Positions 34,031 to 45,540 are shown, numbered from the stretch's first letter. The stretch is DNA of 64,000 nt from Leptodactylus fallax (GCA_947044405.1 CAMRHE010000357.1:357501-421500), one strand, 5' to 3'. Numbers and translations: made by a program. The notes: generated by a model from the sequence alone, not told the origin.

Positions 34031-34935
34031 TAATTATGTTCAGCTACTCCATATGAATAGTTTTGCAATAGGACCTTATTAAAAATTCTGTACAGTTCTC
34101 TTTTCATACAGTACTCTATCTCTGTATAGCACCACCTGCACCTGAGAAGTTTATGGAGCTGCTACACAGCCTTCTTGGATGTATAGCATATTCTGCACAA
34201 GATGTTTCCTGTCGTTACGGGAATATTGCTATATATATAGATATCCACATATATAGAGCCGGGATCACATACTGTACCACGATTTTGCTATAGCCTGATG
34301 CAGGGCCATGCTGGAAAATGAGGAAAGCAGTGAGGAGTCAGTGAGCTAGAGCACTGAAGGACTACTTTACAGCGGTGGAAGCATTTTCTACAGGAGAACA
34401 CACAACTGTATTCAGATTACACTCATACCATTTGCACTGGAACACCAATATCAGAGAATACAGCCCATTACTTAGCAAATTTAATTTACTGATATATTTG
34501 TGACCATTGTATATATTTTGACAACAGTAACAGGAGAAATGCTAGTATGTTCTACTTGTACATTAATTGTTTTGGAACTGGAAACTGTGTTTGAGGCCAC
34601 TTTTCATTATAATATATATCAGACATATGTTTCTAAATAGAAATGTTGCCTAGCTAAATACCAAGCATTGTATTGTAACAGATGGCAACACCGCTTCAAA
34701 TAAAGTTTTAAACAAACCTCTTTGTCAGTGAAGGGTCCTTGTTTTCTGACTTCAGCTAATATAGTTACTACATGATGCACAAGATATTTTGTCCATTTTA
34801 AGAAATAGGTTTGCAAAGACAAAGCTGTTAACCCTGTGCATCTTAATACATGATTCTATTAATCATTCCATAAAAATGCTGGGGGTAAAAAACAATGCAT
34901 GCAACCCGAATTCACAATGTGCTGACACTGTGTTT
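34031..34935. other. No recognisable feature
   Basis: AT-rich unique-looking sequence; short 'atatatag' stretches near 34230-34257. Confidence 0.4.
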
Positions 34936-35130
34936 GGATCTAAGGCTGCGGTCACACCAGTGTTGGGTGACCGTTCGGTGACTCTGTCCCCCATTCCGCC
35001 AGTTTTGGGCAGAAATCGGCCAGAAACCCAGCAGACCCCATTATAGTCAAATAAGGTTTCCTTTTTTCGGGTTCCCAAGTGGACCCGAAAGACTGAAACC
35101 TGAACGCTAGAGTGCACAGTAACGGGAACC
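34936..35130. repeat. Dispersed repeat, family F
   Basis: 'ctaaggctgcggtcacacca', 'cagccagttttgggc'-like text and 'aagtggacccgaaagactga' are stock phrases of a frog repeat whose ends are usually 'ggctgcggtcacac'. Only one copy is in the window, and no duplication is resolved. Confidence 0.45.
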
Positions 35131-35477
35131 TTTTGCTTTTAGCTTGTGCAGTGTTTTGAAATCAGCAGATCAGTAGGGGTGCCAGATGTCAGGTCCCCTT
35201 TCACCCCCTCCAAGTCCAGTTCTTTACATCATTTAATAGCTACTGATCCTCTGATTCTGGTGCAGTTGAAATTTTTTTTCTCCAGCCCCCATCCTTTCTG
35301 AGCAGTCAATGATGTTAGTTGTGGTGCATGATATGCTATTTAGGCTCTGTACTGTCAGAAGGGCAGTCAGGCAGGAGTAGACAGGTGGAGTGATTCAGAA
35401 CTCTGACACTGGCTGCCTCTGATTGGAGCTCTGGATGACACCCCCCACCTGACAATGTCCTTCTGACATTACAGAAC
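35131..35477. repeat. Decayed TTAA-type repeat
   Basis: 'caggtcccctttcacccc' at the left, 'ctgactgtcagaagggcag' and 'gattggagctctggatgac' inside, and 'tgacattacagaactt' at the right are relatives of the foldback element that follows. Confidence 0.4.
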
Positions 35478-35481
35478 TTAA

Positions 35482-35994
35482 AGAGGACCTTTCACCACCC
35501 CAGGGCTGTGCAGTTTTTTGTACCTTGTTATAGACACTGCTGCACAGTCCCTGGGGCACAGTCCACAGTTGCGGAATTATGAACCCCATTATTAAAGCTC
35601 TTCACTGTCAGAAGGGCGTTCCCTGACTGTAATTGAAGGGCTCCATCATTTGGTTCACTATGACACTGTCCAATTAGCAGAGGGCAGTGTCAGAGCAGCT
35701 TCGGCTGTGTGATCTCATGAGAAGTTGCAAGATCTCGCGATATCACACAGCCGAAGCTCTAATACAGTCCTCTGTAAGTGAAGGGCTACGTCATTTGCAT
35801 TCCAATTAGCACAGGACAGCTTCACTTACAGTCAAGGAACGCCCTTCTGACAGTGAAGAGCTTTAATAATGGGGTTCATAACTCTGCAACGGTGGGGGCT
35901 AGGAAGAAAATTCAAAGTGCCCCAGGCTCTGTGCAGCAGCACCCATAATAAGGTGCAAAAAACTGCACAGCCCTGGGGTGGTGAAAGGTCCTCT
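35482..35994. mobile_element. TTAA foldback MITE, 513 bp
   Basis: The termini AGAGGACCTTTCACCACC and its exact complement lie directly inside TTAA on each side (35478-35481 and 35995-35998). Arms of roughly 150-190 bp pair well: 'cccagggctgtgcagttttt', 'tgaaccccattattaaagc' and 'cttctgacagtgaagagc' recur in inverse order. A second inner palindrome, 'cttcggctgtgtgat' with 'atcacacagccgaag', sits at the centre. It has no transposase. TTAA duplication suggests piggyBac or Kolobok; the class is not settled by the ends alone. Confidence 0.8.
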
Positions 35995-35998
35995 TTAA

Positions 35999-36703
35999 AG
36001 CTGCTGGAACTGTCTTCACTGATATTTGACAGAGGGTTTCTCATGGAAAGAGATGATGATTTGTGGCTATCTGAAGAAAGTTTTACTTGATAACCCACAG
36101 TTATTCATTTTATTGCTAAAATTAAGTTGTGTTACATCTGCCACCTGTTTGTTTCCTTTGCTCATGCAATATATTACACTGGTTGTGCCACAATATAAAA
36201 CTGTATAAATAACACCTACACGGTTTATTGCAGTTTTCTAAATGTTTCATTTGCTATAGCATCGTTATGAATTTCTTTACATGATGTCTTTATTTACAAA
36301 GCCTATTGATGGTTATGGAAAAAAATTACATGAAAAACACGAAATCTAAGTATACTGTATTGTGAGAAGAAAAAACCCACTTACTGCAAATGGTAAAAAT
36401 ATCATATACTGTACCAGGACTTTATGTGTTTCACTCCCTTCCCCTTTAAAATCCAGACTAACACCCCTGGTTATGGAAGAATGAAAAACAACACAAAAAG
36501 ACAAAGAAAATAAAAGGAATGTTAAAAAGAAAAGAAAGTAAATTTGAATTAGGCTTTGTCCGTTCAGATATTAGACTTGTACATATTTGTAGTGTGTTCA
36601 AAGGGAACATTTTCCCATTGACTGAAATGTAAAAATGACATACCATGTGGTATACTTGTTTTAAGGGGATCCCTTAAATTGTAAATTTGGCTACATTTTT
36701 CAA
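35999..36703. other. No recognisable feature
   Basis: AT-rich unique-looking sequence. Confidence 0.4.
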
Positions 36704-37130
36704 TTAAAGGAGTATTTCCATCTTAAGGACCCTATATAAACTGCTACCTTATGTACATTTAAGAGTTTTCCTAAATACATTGCTTTAGCAATGCTGCTTT
36801 GTTTACTTGCTATGTGCAATTATTCCTCCCTTTGTTTATACAATATTTCCTTGGTCTCTAGCCTGATCTCAGAACAGGAGACTTGACTCAATGCTCTCTG
36901 GAGAGGAGGGAGCTAAGTTCTCAGGATCACACTTGCCCTCAGAGCTGTTATACCCTGCTGTTAGGTCGTGGGCAATGAGGTCAGCTAATTACATTTTCCT
37001 GATAAGGGCTCCAATGTGGGCTTCCTCAGTGCCTGTTATCTCATAGAGATAAATGTTGAGATTAATGTAATCCCACTCTCTGTCTTCAAACCTGTGTAAC
37101 ATGATATACATTTACTGTGTATATTATTTG
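36704..37130. repeat. TTAA-type left end plus unclear interior
   Basis: TTAA at 36704-36707 followed by AGGAGTATTTCCATC matches the left end of the element at 41955. Downstream text such as 'gaacaggagacttgactc' could be interior, but the right end is not found. Confidence 0.45.
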
Positions 37131-37139
37131 ATCTGCATT

Positions 37140-37560
37140 TATATTACCGTATTTTTCGGATTATAAGATGCACTTTTTTCCCCCCCTAATTTGGGAGGAA
37201 AATGGGGGGTCTTATAGTCCGAATGTGGGGGGCAGAGGAGCAGTGTCTCGGCATCACCCCACTCCTGCCGCTGCCGGCTTTCTGCAGTGGGGCTTCCTGC
37301 AGTGGCAGGAGTAGGGCGATGCTGTGAACCCTGGGCAGCGGTGCAAATCCATCCTGACATCCGCCGTGCTATTACGGCGGATGCTGGGTCTGTAAAGATA
37401 ATGTCGGCCGCTCTGCTGCAGAGCGGTCGCCATAGCTACTCGGTGTCTGCTGATCGCGGGCATTACTATCTATAAACCCCCCTCCCCCAAAGATATTAAA
37501 ATTGTCCCTGGGCCCGATGGGTACCTTATACATTGCAGTCTGGCTCCTGCGCGGCAAAAT
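37140..37560. mobile_element. Decayed DNA element with TTTTTCGGATTATAAG start
   Basis: 'ttaccgtatttttcggatta' plus 'taagatgcac' is a terminus met in many vertebrate genomes. The interior is GC-rich with local palindromes: 'ctcctgccgctgccgg' and 'ccactgcaggaag'-type pairs at 37260-37315, and 'catccgccgt'/'acggcggatg' at 37356-37383. No right end was found. Confidence 0.45.
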
Positions 37561-37915
37561 CTAATGAAGGCTCACAGGCTTGTCATAGCAATATTACTAT
37601 TGCGGCTGGTCATAGACAATCAAATGATTGCAGGTTCAAGCCCCCCTAAGGGGGGGGGGGGGGGGAATAAAATAGTGAAAAAAAAAAGTTTAAAAAAATA
37701 TAAAAATAAAAAACTAAAAGTTCTAAATCACCTTCTTTCCCTAGAATTCATATAAAAGTAGAAAATTACAGTGAAACACATACACATTAGGTATTACTTT
37801 GTCTGAAAATGCCCGGGCTACAAACTTATAAAAATATTTTTACCGTAGGGTTAACGTAGTAGCGGGAAAAAAAAATCAAAAGTGCCAAACTGCCATAAGG
37901 TTCAGTCCAGCAAAT
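37561..37915 (-). repeat. Family A-related segment with B-box-like motif
   Basis: GGTTCAAGCCC at 37633-37643 fits the pol III B-box consensus GGTTCRANNCC but has no A-box partner that I can see. Then a G run, 'ataaaatagtgaaaaaaa', 'tagaattcatataaaagtag', 'cacatacacattaggtatta' and 'gaaaatgcccgggctacaa' follow, all family A reverse-strand phrases. Confidence 0.5.
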
Positions 37916-38084
37916 AGTTAAAGCCCGTCCACCAGCTTGTTGAAGACTATAGGAAATAAGAAGAAGAGACAGCAGGCAAACCGATGAACATGGAGATGGG
38001 AAAACCCTTTTAAGTTAAAACAAGGTAAGCTAACATGGCATGCATTTGGCTAATAAAGGTTTTTGGTTACATAAGAGTATACAG
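37916..38084. repeat. TTAA-type right end fragment
   Basis: 'gatgggaaaacccttttaag' at 38000-38015 is a right end of the GGAAAACCCCTTTAA type. The rest is unassigned. Confidence 0.4.
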
Positions 38085-38086
38085 TA

Positions 38087-38464
38087 CAGGTGCATCTCAA
38101 TAACTTAGAATATCTTTGAAACGTTTCTTTCAGTAATTAAATTAAAAAAGTGAACTCCTATATTTTCTAGATTCTTTACACACAAAGTGTTCTATTTCAA
38201 GTGTTTTTATTTCCGTAAATGTTGATTATGGATTACAGGTAATTAAAACCCAAATCTAAATAAAATAGATTTGAATATTGTACAAAAGTTCAGTATTGTA
38301 AATTCAGTGTGTCACCTGCCAAGGTTTCCTAAGCCTTTAAATGGTCCCCCAGTCTGGTTCAGTAGGACACACAATCATGGAAGACGCTGATTATGAATTG
38401 TATTACTGAATCACTGAAATGAATGAACGTTTCAAAGATATTCTAATTTATTGAGATGTACCTG
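38087..38464. mobile_element. Tc1-like MITE, copy 1
   Basis: Termini CAGGTGCATCTCAATAA and its near complement lie inside TA target duplications (38085-38086 and 38465-38466). The long inverted ends include 'gaatatctttgaaacgtttc' and the complement 'aaacgttcatt...'. The short middle ('gtcacctgccaaggtttcc', 'tggttcagtaggacacac') is all that remains of the interior. No transposase. Copy 2 at 39398-39773 has the same deletion join. Confidence 0.85.
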
Positions 38465-38466
38465 TA

Positions 38467-39212
38467 TCTATAGGATAACATGAAAACATCAGTTTTATTT
38501 TCAGTGTTTAATAGTATTTGTTTATAGCAAAAGTCTAAATATTTCCTGAAAATTTAGCCATTTGATTTGTTTTTAGTAGTGGCTACAAAAGTAATTTATA
38601 GCAAATTAAATAAAAATGTAATAGTATAACATAACAAACCATCAATTTATGTTTATGCTTCTACTTGTTGAAATGACTCAAATGCATTCATTAGAAATAG
38701 ATTGGTGGGGATTGGTGTTAAAAGCACCACTTTCCTCATATCCTATTTTGCCCCCAGCCTAGAGTTTTACATGTCAAACAAGGTAATTTTCAAAACAAAT
38801 AAAAAAATGAGCTGTGTGTTGCCTGGAGACAAAGTAGAGGAATGAAATAAACCCATTTTCCAACCTCAGTGACTCTCACTGCAAATCACAACGTAAAAGA
38901 GAAAGTTGAAGAAAAGTCATTTTACTCTTTAATGACAATGTCCACTAATGAAACTTGGCAGTAGTACTATAATAAAAAAAAGTGATGAACAAAAAGTTGG
39001 GCTACATTCAGTAAGAAACCACTGGTTTTAAAATGTCTTTTTTCTCTTTTGTTTGCCTAGCTGTAAAATCCATACAATAATAATGTAAAGAATAAACTGA
39101 TGAAATTGCACCAGGAAGAAAACATTAACCATTTCAGTGGCAAGAACTAGTGGATTGAGTGTATTGAGCAAAATGTGGAAATATAGGTACTTCCTATATA
39201 TTTCCCATTCAT
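38467..39212. other. No recognisable feature
   Basis: AT-rich unique-looking sequence between two repeats. Confidence 0.4.
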
Positions 39213-39290
39213 TTTGGCTCAAAAAAAAAAATGCAAAATCTGCAACAAAAAAGCTGCATTTTTGTAACGTGGGACCTCACCCTAAGGCAT
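39213..39290. repeat. Family D right-end fragment
   Basis: 'ttttggctcaaaaaaaaaaa', 'aaaatctgcaacaaaaaagc' and 'gtaacgtgggacctcaccc' are the right subterminal part and end of the short family D subtype. Confidence 0.6.
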
Positions 39291-39397
39291 AAAACCTTGG
39301 GTGATCCCTCCCATCCACTTCACTACAGGCAGTTACTTGAAGGACCTGTTTTGATCCACCTGGTGCACAGAAGTGCCAAAGACACTGCAGACATCTA

Positions 39398-39773
39398 CAG
39401 GTGCATCTCAATAAATTAGAATATCTTTGAAACTTTTATTTCTTTCAGTTATGAAATTAAAAAAGTGACTTCCTGTATTTTCTAGATTCTTTACACACAG
39501 AGTGTTCTATTTCAAGTGTTTTATTTCTGTAAATGTTGATTATGGATTACAGATAATGAAAACCCAAATCTAAGAAAATTAGAATATTGTAAAAAAGTTC
39601 AGCATTGTACATTCAGTGTGTCACCTGTCAAGGTTTCCTAAGCCTTTAAATGGTCTCTCAGTCTGGTTCAGTAGGACACACAATCATGGAAGACGCTGAT
39701 TATGAATTGCATTACTGAATCACTGAAATGAATGAACGTTTCAAAAATATTCTAATTTATTGAGATGCACCTG
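39398..39773. mobile_element. Tc1-like MITE, copy 2
   Basis: Same termini, orientation and internal join as 38087-38464, with TA on both sides (39396-39397 and 39774-39775). The two copies differ at scattered positions, so they are separate insertions of one MITE subfamily, or an old local duplication in which the flanks no longer match. Confidence 0.85.
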
Positions 39774-40002
39774 TAAATAAAGAAAAAATCCAGCACTCCT
39801 GTGATCTTTATAAAGCAGAGCCTTTATTATAACCATATGTATGCTGCTGCAGACTTCCAACGTCCCATTTTCATTCAGGGCACCAGTGCAGCCAATCATT
39901 AATTTTTTTTCTCTAGTCTCTACCATTCCTGAGCAATAAGTGCTGCCTATTAACAGATGCTAGGAACTGGAGTAGGTGGAGGTGGTGAAAGGTCCTTTTT
40001 AA
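39774..40002. repeat. TTAA-type right end
   Basis: 'ggtggtgaaaggtccttttt' followed by AA (TTAA at 39999-40002) is the right terminus of the same foldback family as 35482-35994. The left part ('ctagtctctaccattcctg') resembles the 35265-35310 segment. It is truncated at its left side. Confidence 0.5.
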
Positions 40003-41205
40003 GTTAAGTAGAATTCCAGGCTCCTGGTTTGTGACAGTTTTTTGTTGCCACAATTTACTTTTTGTCTTTTGTCTTTATGTATTCTATTTATTTTGTAAAA
40101 ATTACAGTAAAAAAGCGAATACAGAATTTTGGCAAAACTGCAGAGAAAAAACAGCAGTTGTAAATAAGGCCTTATGGATAGTGAATCAATTTATGGAACC
40201 ACATCATTTTAATAGGTGGCACAGATTCTACTAATGTGTTAATGTATCATATTCTTCTACACCACAGAGATACAAGCAGTAGACACCACACATGTAGTTA
40301 TAGAACTGCATGCACTTCATTACTTAATATTGAAATTAAATGCTTAATTGTATTTCCACTGACACTTGTAAGGCTTTCCCTTATGCTAGCCAGATGTTTC
40401 AAGCACAGAGATTATCTGCTTTATATCAGTGACATGAAAGGGAACAATAAACATGCCTTGTTTTCAGCATTCAGCTCACTGCTCTATTATATAAGATAAG
40501 AAGCCTCTCAGGAAACACAAGTGATATCATCATGGGAAAAACTGGAAGTTCACTGTTTAGATCACAAATAAATGTGGGATGCAGATTACAGAAGGTTCCC
40601 CTGTGTAGGTGTTTTATGTCAGTAAATTCAATTTTGGATGTGTGGATTAAGCCTGAACTTCAGCACATTCAGAATGATTGCTAGGAATGTGTTATCTTTA
40701 TATTTTATCAGTGAGGAAATACATATGTGGAAAGACACTCATGCAGAGCTATGAACAGGAAACTGTACAGCTCCACATGGAGTCCCTGTGGTTCTGTACT
40801 ATAGAGCTCTAGGCACTCCACATGCTCCATGCTGTGCCATGTTTCTAGGATATTCGCCCCTAGGTAAATACCTTTGTAACTACTGCATCCAATAAAGCAT
40901 GCCCCAATTTTTTGCATTGGATTTAGAAAGATTGTGCTGGATTCATGCAGATTCATACAGTAGGCCCCATAGGTCTTATTACAGCTCCATGCAACTGTAT
41001 GGTTGTGCAGAGTTATAATGCAAATTAATGTATGTGGTATAACATTTTTTTCATGGCCACTATATCTGAATTGTTGTATGATGGATTGCATCTTAATTAT
41101 TATCACCGTTTATCGGACAGATAAACTAATTCACCAAAATTCTGGTGTAATTTGTGTCAAAGAAACTGGTGTACATGCCTTACACCTAATTTTGTATGTG
41201 TTTTA
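40003..41205. other. No recognisable gene
   Basis: About 1.2 kb of unique-looking sequence. A minus-strand frame of 132 codons (40708-41106) is the longest here, but it has no recognisable domain, signal peptide or splice context, and I treat it as chance. Confidence 0.4.
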
Positions 41206-41375
41206 GGTTGAGGCTCCACGTAACACAGCTAAAAAATGGTGCAGAAGAAAACACATCAAATCCGCAAGTTTTTTTCCGCAGTGTTTTCATTGAATTTTTC
41301 CTGCATTTTTTCTTCTTCCTTAAACACTTGCAATTCCGCAGCTAAAATTAACATGCTGCATTTTATATCTCAAAA
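41206..41375. repeat. Family D left half
   Basis: 'ttgaggctccacgtaacaca', 'ttttttccgcagtgttttc', 'gaatttttcctgcattttt' and 'cagctaaaattaacatgctg' match family D. The copy ends at 'gctgcatttta'. Confidence 0.6.
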
Positions 41376-41399
41376 TGACATAATGGGGTAATGAGAATA

Positions 41400-41600
41400 T
41401 ATATGCCAATGACGAAGCCATTTCTGGGGAAACACGTGTCGGGGCGGGTTTAACGTGGTATGTAATGTCACATTGTTTACTTTGGTCACTTTTGGGTATT
41501 AATATATGTGTAGCTGATGTTTTTTGGATGGTTAGGTGGCTTGATGTATTCATAATCCTTAATAAAATTACTGGCTATACTCTTTCCCACATGACGAAGA
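41400..41600 (+). mobile_element. Penelope-like element end with degenerate hammerhead motif
   Basis: TGACGA (41410-41415) is followed by a 'gcc...ggg' stem, GAAA (41429-41432), a CACGTG stem and GTC (41438-41440), the order of a type I hammerhead ribozyme core with a very short stem III. Penelope-like retroelements in amphibians carry such motifs in their terminal repeats. Downstream 'ccttaataaaattactggc' also fits that repeat family. The first core base (C of CTGANGA) is A here and stem I is not complementary, so it is probably inactive. Borders are guesses. Confidence 0.45.
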
Positions 41601-41880
41601 CTAGTTCATTTGCATTTGGATATATGGGATTTTATAGAGTCACATGCCTAGTAGGATTGACTTAGTATTCATCTCATATATGGTACTCCATTATGTAATT
41701 TTGAGATGTAATTACTGCTTTGTTTCTTGCTAATACTATATGTAGATATATTCTTTTACAGACTGTAATAACATTGCACGGTCACTATGAAACAGACCTT
41801 GTGCGATGTATATAGTGAACATTAATTGTTCAAAAGTATACCAAATACAGTACAAAGTTGTTTTGTATCATTGAAAGCTC
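41601..41880. other. Short unassigned stretch
   Basis: May still belong to the Penelope-like repeat at its left side; no further feature. Confidence 0.3.
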
Positions 41881-41954
41881 TGCAAAAGACCATTCACATG
41901 ACCGTAATTTGCGGGTCCGTAACTGTCCGCAATTGTGGATCCACACAGTATTAA

Positions 41955-42451
41955 AGGGGTATTCCCATGTACATAACCATTTTTAAATTTGTAGATAATT
42001 AAAAGTTAAACATTTTTGCAAATATAAGTAATTAAACATTTTGCAGAGTTTAAAGATTTTCTCTAAATATCTTGTGATCACAAGTTGTTTTCTTGATCGG
42101 TTGCCAGTGGATACGACTATGAATGCAGGAACTTTCTAAGGTCAGAAAATCAACTATGATTTCCTTATAGTGGCCAGGATATCGTCTGATACATGTAGTG
42201 TCCCTGCCTGATAACCCAGCTACAATAAGAAAATCATGGCTGGGTTCGTGACAAGTCACAGACCATAGAAAGTTTCTGCATTAGTGGTCGTATCCATTGG
42301 CAACCGATCAAGACAACAGACTGTCATCTCTAAGATTGTTAGAGAAAATCTTTAAAACTCTGCAGGATTTTTAACTACTCATATCTGCAAAAATGTTTAA
42401 CTTTTAATTATCTACCATTATAGATATGATTATGTTCATTGGAATACCCCT
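41955..42451. mobile_element. TTAA foldback MITE, 497 bp
   Basis: Termini AGGGGTATTCC and GGAATACCCCT are exact complements. TTAA (41951-41954) stands on the left and TTAT (42452-42455), one base changed, on the right. The arms match over most of their length: 'agataattaaaagttaaac' pairs with 'gtttaacttttaattatct', and 'ttgatcggttgccagtgg' with 'ccattggcaaccgatcaa'. No coding frame. A family G fragment at 41885-41950 abuts the left side. Confidence 0.75.
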
Positions 42452-42455
42452 TTAT

Positions 42456-43069
42456 GGTTAAATTGCCGTTTTGGCACTTTGCGATAAAGAAGTGGGTTTT
42501 GGGTTTTAGTTTGGGTCTCTAAAAGGTTCGGGGGGACATTTTTAAAATAAAGGGGACATCAAGAAGCAGTAACAATTTAAAGGGGCATCTTTTAAATAAG
42601 GGGGCATTAGGAAGCATCATTAAAAGGGTTGTTCAGGATTTATAACGAAATTATGGGGCAACAGGGGAAGTGTAAAAGACAACACTGCATTTATACTTAC
42701 CTGTATGCTCCCCTCCACTCCCGTGCTGACTGGACGCCTCCTTCACTGCTTTATATGTATATATGGCGACTGCAGACGTAATGTCGATAGGATCAATGCA
42801 ATCAGCACAGTATACAGTGGAGAGCAATGAATGGCTCTAATGGTCCCGTTGATGTGATGTCACCACTACAGTCCAGCACAGGAATGGGAGGGGAGGATTT
42901 TGGTAAATGTAAATGCATTTTTATTTTTTACGCATCCTCTACTGTCTGCATACAGTTTTGTGACTTTTTTTTGTTGTATTTGATAAACCTTGTGTACATA
43001 AGCCTGCAGTTTCCCTCTAAAATTGGGTAAACCAGTTCCCAATAAGCTTTGCACAAATCCAGCAAAGTT
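42456..43069. repeat. Family A scrap, GGGGACAT tandem units and a TTAA-type left end
   Basis: 'tgccgttttggcactttgcg' is a family A phrase. At 42530-42610 loose tandem units of 'aaaggggacat' or 'aagggggcattaggaag' resemble those at 52910-53370. TTAA (42620-42623) then AAGGGTTGTTCAGGATT starts a TTAA-type element whose right end was not found. Confidence 0.4.
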
Positions 43070-43607
43070 GATTATTATACTCTGGAGTCTCATCAGGGGC
43101 TAGGGAAGGTGCGTAAAAATAAAAAAAAATAACATTTACTCACCTTTTCTGGGCTCCACCACGGTATCCACTAATGTTCTGGTTTTCTTATGTTCACCAT
43201 CTAATCTGGCCCCTAGGTTACTGCTGTGGCCTGTGATTTAGCCTCAGCAGTCGCATGGCGGCATTGATGTCATAATGCTTTGACGCCACAGCGTATGTGA
43301 TGATGCTATAGGATCAAAGTGTGATGACATGAACACCCCATGTGACCACTAGAGCACTATCACAGGCCTCAGCGGTGACCTGGGTACCTAAGAAGATAGC
43401 ATATGGTTCCTATGTTACCACTGAAACCCAATCACATTACTGATAGATATTCTCAGGGCCAAAGAAGATGGTGGATGGCCTCGGATGAAAACCAGAACGC
43501 CAGAGAATGTGTAAATGTATATGTGTAATAGTAAATGAGTAAATGTATTTTTACACGCCTTTCCAGGGCTTCAATTATTATAAGAGACCCCAGAGTACAT
43601 TAATTAC
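43070..43607. mobile_element. Stand-alone foldback module
   Basis: Left end GATTATTATACTCTGGAGTC and right end GACCCCAGAGTACATTAAT are inverted copies. Inside, 'ggtgcgtaaaaataaa' near the left mirrors 'atttttacacgcctttcc' near the right, and 'gcctcagcagtcgcatg' faces 'atcacaggcctcagcgg'. The same module is embedded in the hAT elements at 11577, 15016, 30500 and 52335, but here no hAT termini surround it. No target duplication was resolved. Confidence 0.6.
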
Positions 43608-44160
43608 TTTACTCTGCACTTCCAGTTCGGGCCAAAAACGTTCAGTTCAAAACTAAATTTCCTGGCAAATCTCACAAATACTTGCAAGGCTCACCCATCA
43701 ATATTTCCCACTATAAAAATTTTAGTGAGTGTCACAAAAATGCAATTTTTTTTTTCAAGTAAGTCACAAATCCCTATTTTTGCTCAATTAAGGCTTTATT
43801 CACCTGTCTGCATATCATGTACGTGTGGCATCCACATGTATTTTAATGTGTTTATTCAGACAGCCATATTTTTTGTGGACCATAACAGAAGCACATCCTT
43901 TTTTCGCTGAGGCATCACACCAATGAAAGTCTATGGGTCCGTGAAAAAAAAACAATGTCATCCATGTGTCATCCATTTTTCAAAGATCCAGAGACATACA
44001 AAATATAGGAAGTTAACAAAAAAAAAAAAAAGTTGATCTGCTTTTCACAGACATGAAAAGTGAATCAACCACTGACAGCACACCACCACAAATGAACAGG
44101 GTGGGGTACTGTCCATGAATAGCATGGACCTTATGGAATGAGGCCTAAGAAGTCCTTGGG
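43608..44160. repeat. Family G copy with A-rich spacer
   Basis: 'ttcacctgtctgcatatcat', 'acgtgtggcatccacatg', 'caatgaaagtctatgggtcc' and 'acttgtggaatgaggcct'-like text at 44135 mark family G. An A run of 13 is at about 44020-44032. Confidence 0.5.
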
Positions 44161-44724
44161 CTACAGTAACATTTTTAACAATGGTGATAAAGAAACAAAT
44201 ATATTACAGCGACACCATACATACAGTGACAAAAATAACAACTATAATGGAGTAAAAAATGTACATGGCAACTTCCATTTGACTTTAATAGAGGGAATCA
44301 GGAGTATAAATATAACCTAGCGTTTGAGAGGCAAGGCTATATCATACTGACTCATTCCTGATTCCTTCTAGACATACTAGTATACAAACCTCTTGGAGCA
44401 GCATGATGAATATTGGCACAAGAAGAACACAGAAGTTGCCAACTGGATAACCTTTCTAAAACTCAATAGGTCAAGTAGGGATTTTACTCTGGGGTCAAAT
44501 ATGTAAAATGAAAACATCAAAAGCATTCTTACAAGGTAGAAACCCATCAGGAATTATACTGCTTGCATTCTAGCTGATATATTAGTGACTGTATTTTACA
44601 TTATACTTATCATATAAGCATATTTTGTAGTGTTTACACAAGCGTTCACATCTGAAACTCAGTTTATGTGCTCTATTATACACTGTAAAGCCAACAAATG
44701 ACAACATAGGACGCAAACTGTCCT
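44161..44724. other. No recognisable feature
   Basis: AT-rich unique-looking sequence up to the next hAT target duplication. Confidence 0.4.
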
Positions 44725-45239
44725 ACCATGGGCATGGGCGGACTTGTCATTATTGGGGCTCCAAGCAAAACTATGCCTGGGGTCCCCCCAATCTAAATTT
44801 TTAGGCCATATTCCCTCTTTACTGGAGCTGACCGCATTTGCAGGTCAAAACATCTAGTCAAAATAGTGTAGGATACTCTTCTATTTTGTCCAGTAAAAGG
44901 CCAGGCACCTTATGCTGTAAGCCTCCATATTTTACACTACTCCACACAGTATAACATTCCCTTTACTGCCCCCTACACAGTATAACATCCCTTTTACTGA
45001 CTCCCATACAGTATACTGTCCCCTTTATTGGTCCCCTTGGTATATTGCCCTTTTATTGTCCCATTTACTGGTTTCCAGTATACTCAGGGCCGGCATTAGG
45101 TGGGTAAGGTGAGTAAAAGTTTTATTATTTTCTGAGAAATAAAAGGGCGCTATTGCTGATAAGGGGGGCACATATTTATGAACAGGGATTAGCTTTAAAA
45201 ATTCCAGGGTAACATTGCTTATAAGGGGAGGGGGCTATT

Positions 45240-45491
45240 TCTAAGGAGAATCTATTGTTAATAAAGCTAGGGAAACTATTAGCCCCCCTATTAATAATAG
45301 TTCCCTCTTTAATATAAATTAAAGGAACTATTATTAATAAGACTAGGGGAACTATTACGTATAAGGAGGTCTATATATCAGGAGGGGCTATTATTAATAA
45401 GACTAGGGGAACTATTATGTATAAGGGGGGCTATTTATAAGGAGGAACTATTATTAATAAGGCCAGTGGGGGAACTATTATCAATAAAGGG

Positions 45492-45540
<49 letters not shown>

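Noticed and set aside
37633..37643. B-box-like GGTTCAAGCCC as a tRNA or SINE
   Set aside because: No A box or cloverleaf could be fitted upstream, and the motif sits in a family A-type segment.
40708..41106. 132-codon minus-strand frame
   Set aside because: No recognisable domain, signal or splice site; composition like its surroundings.
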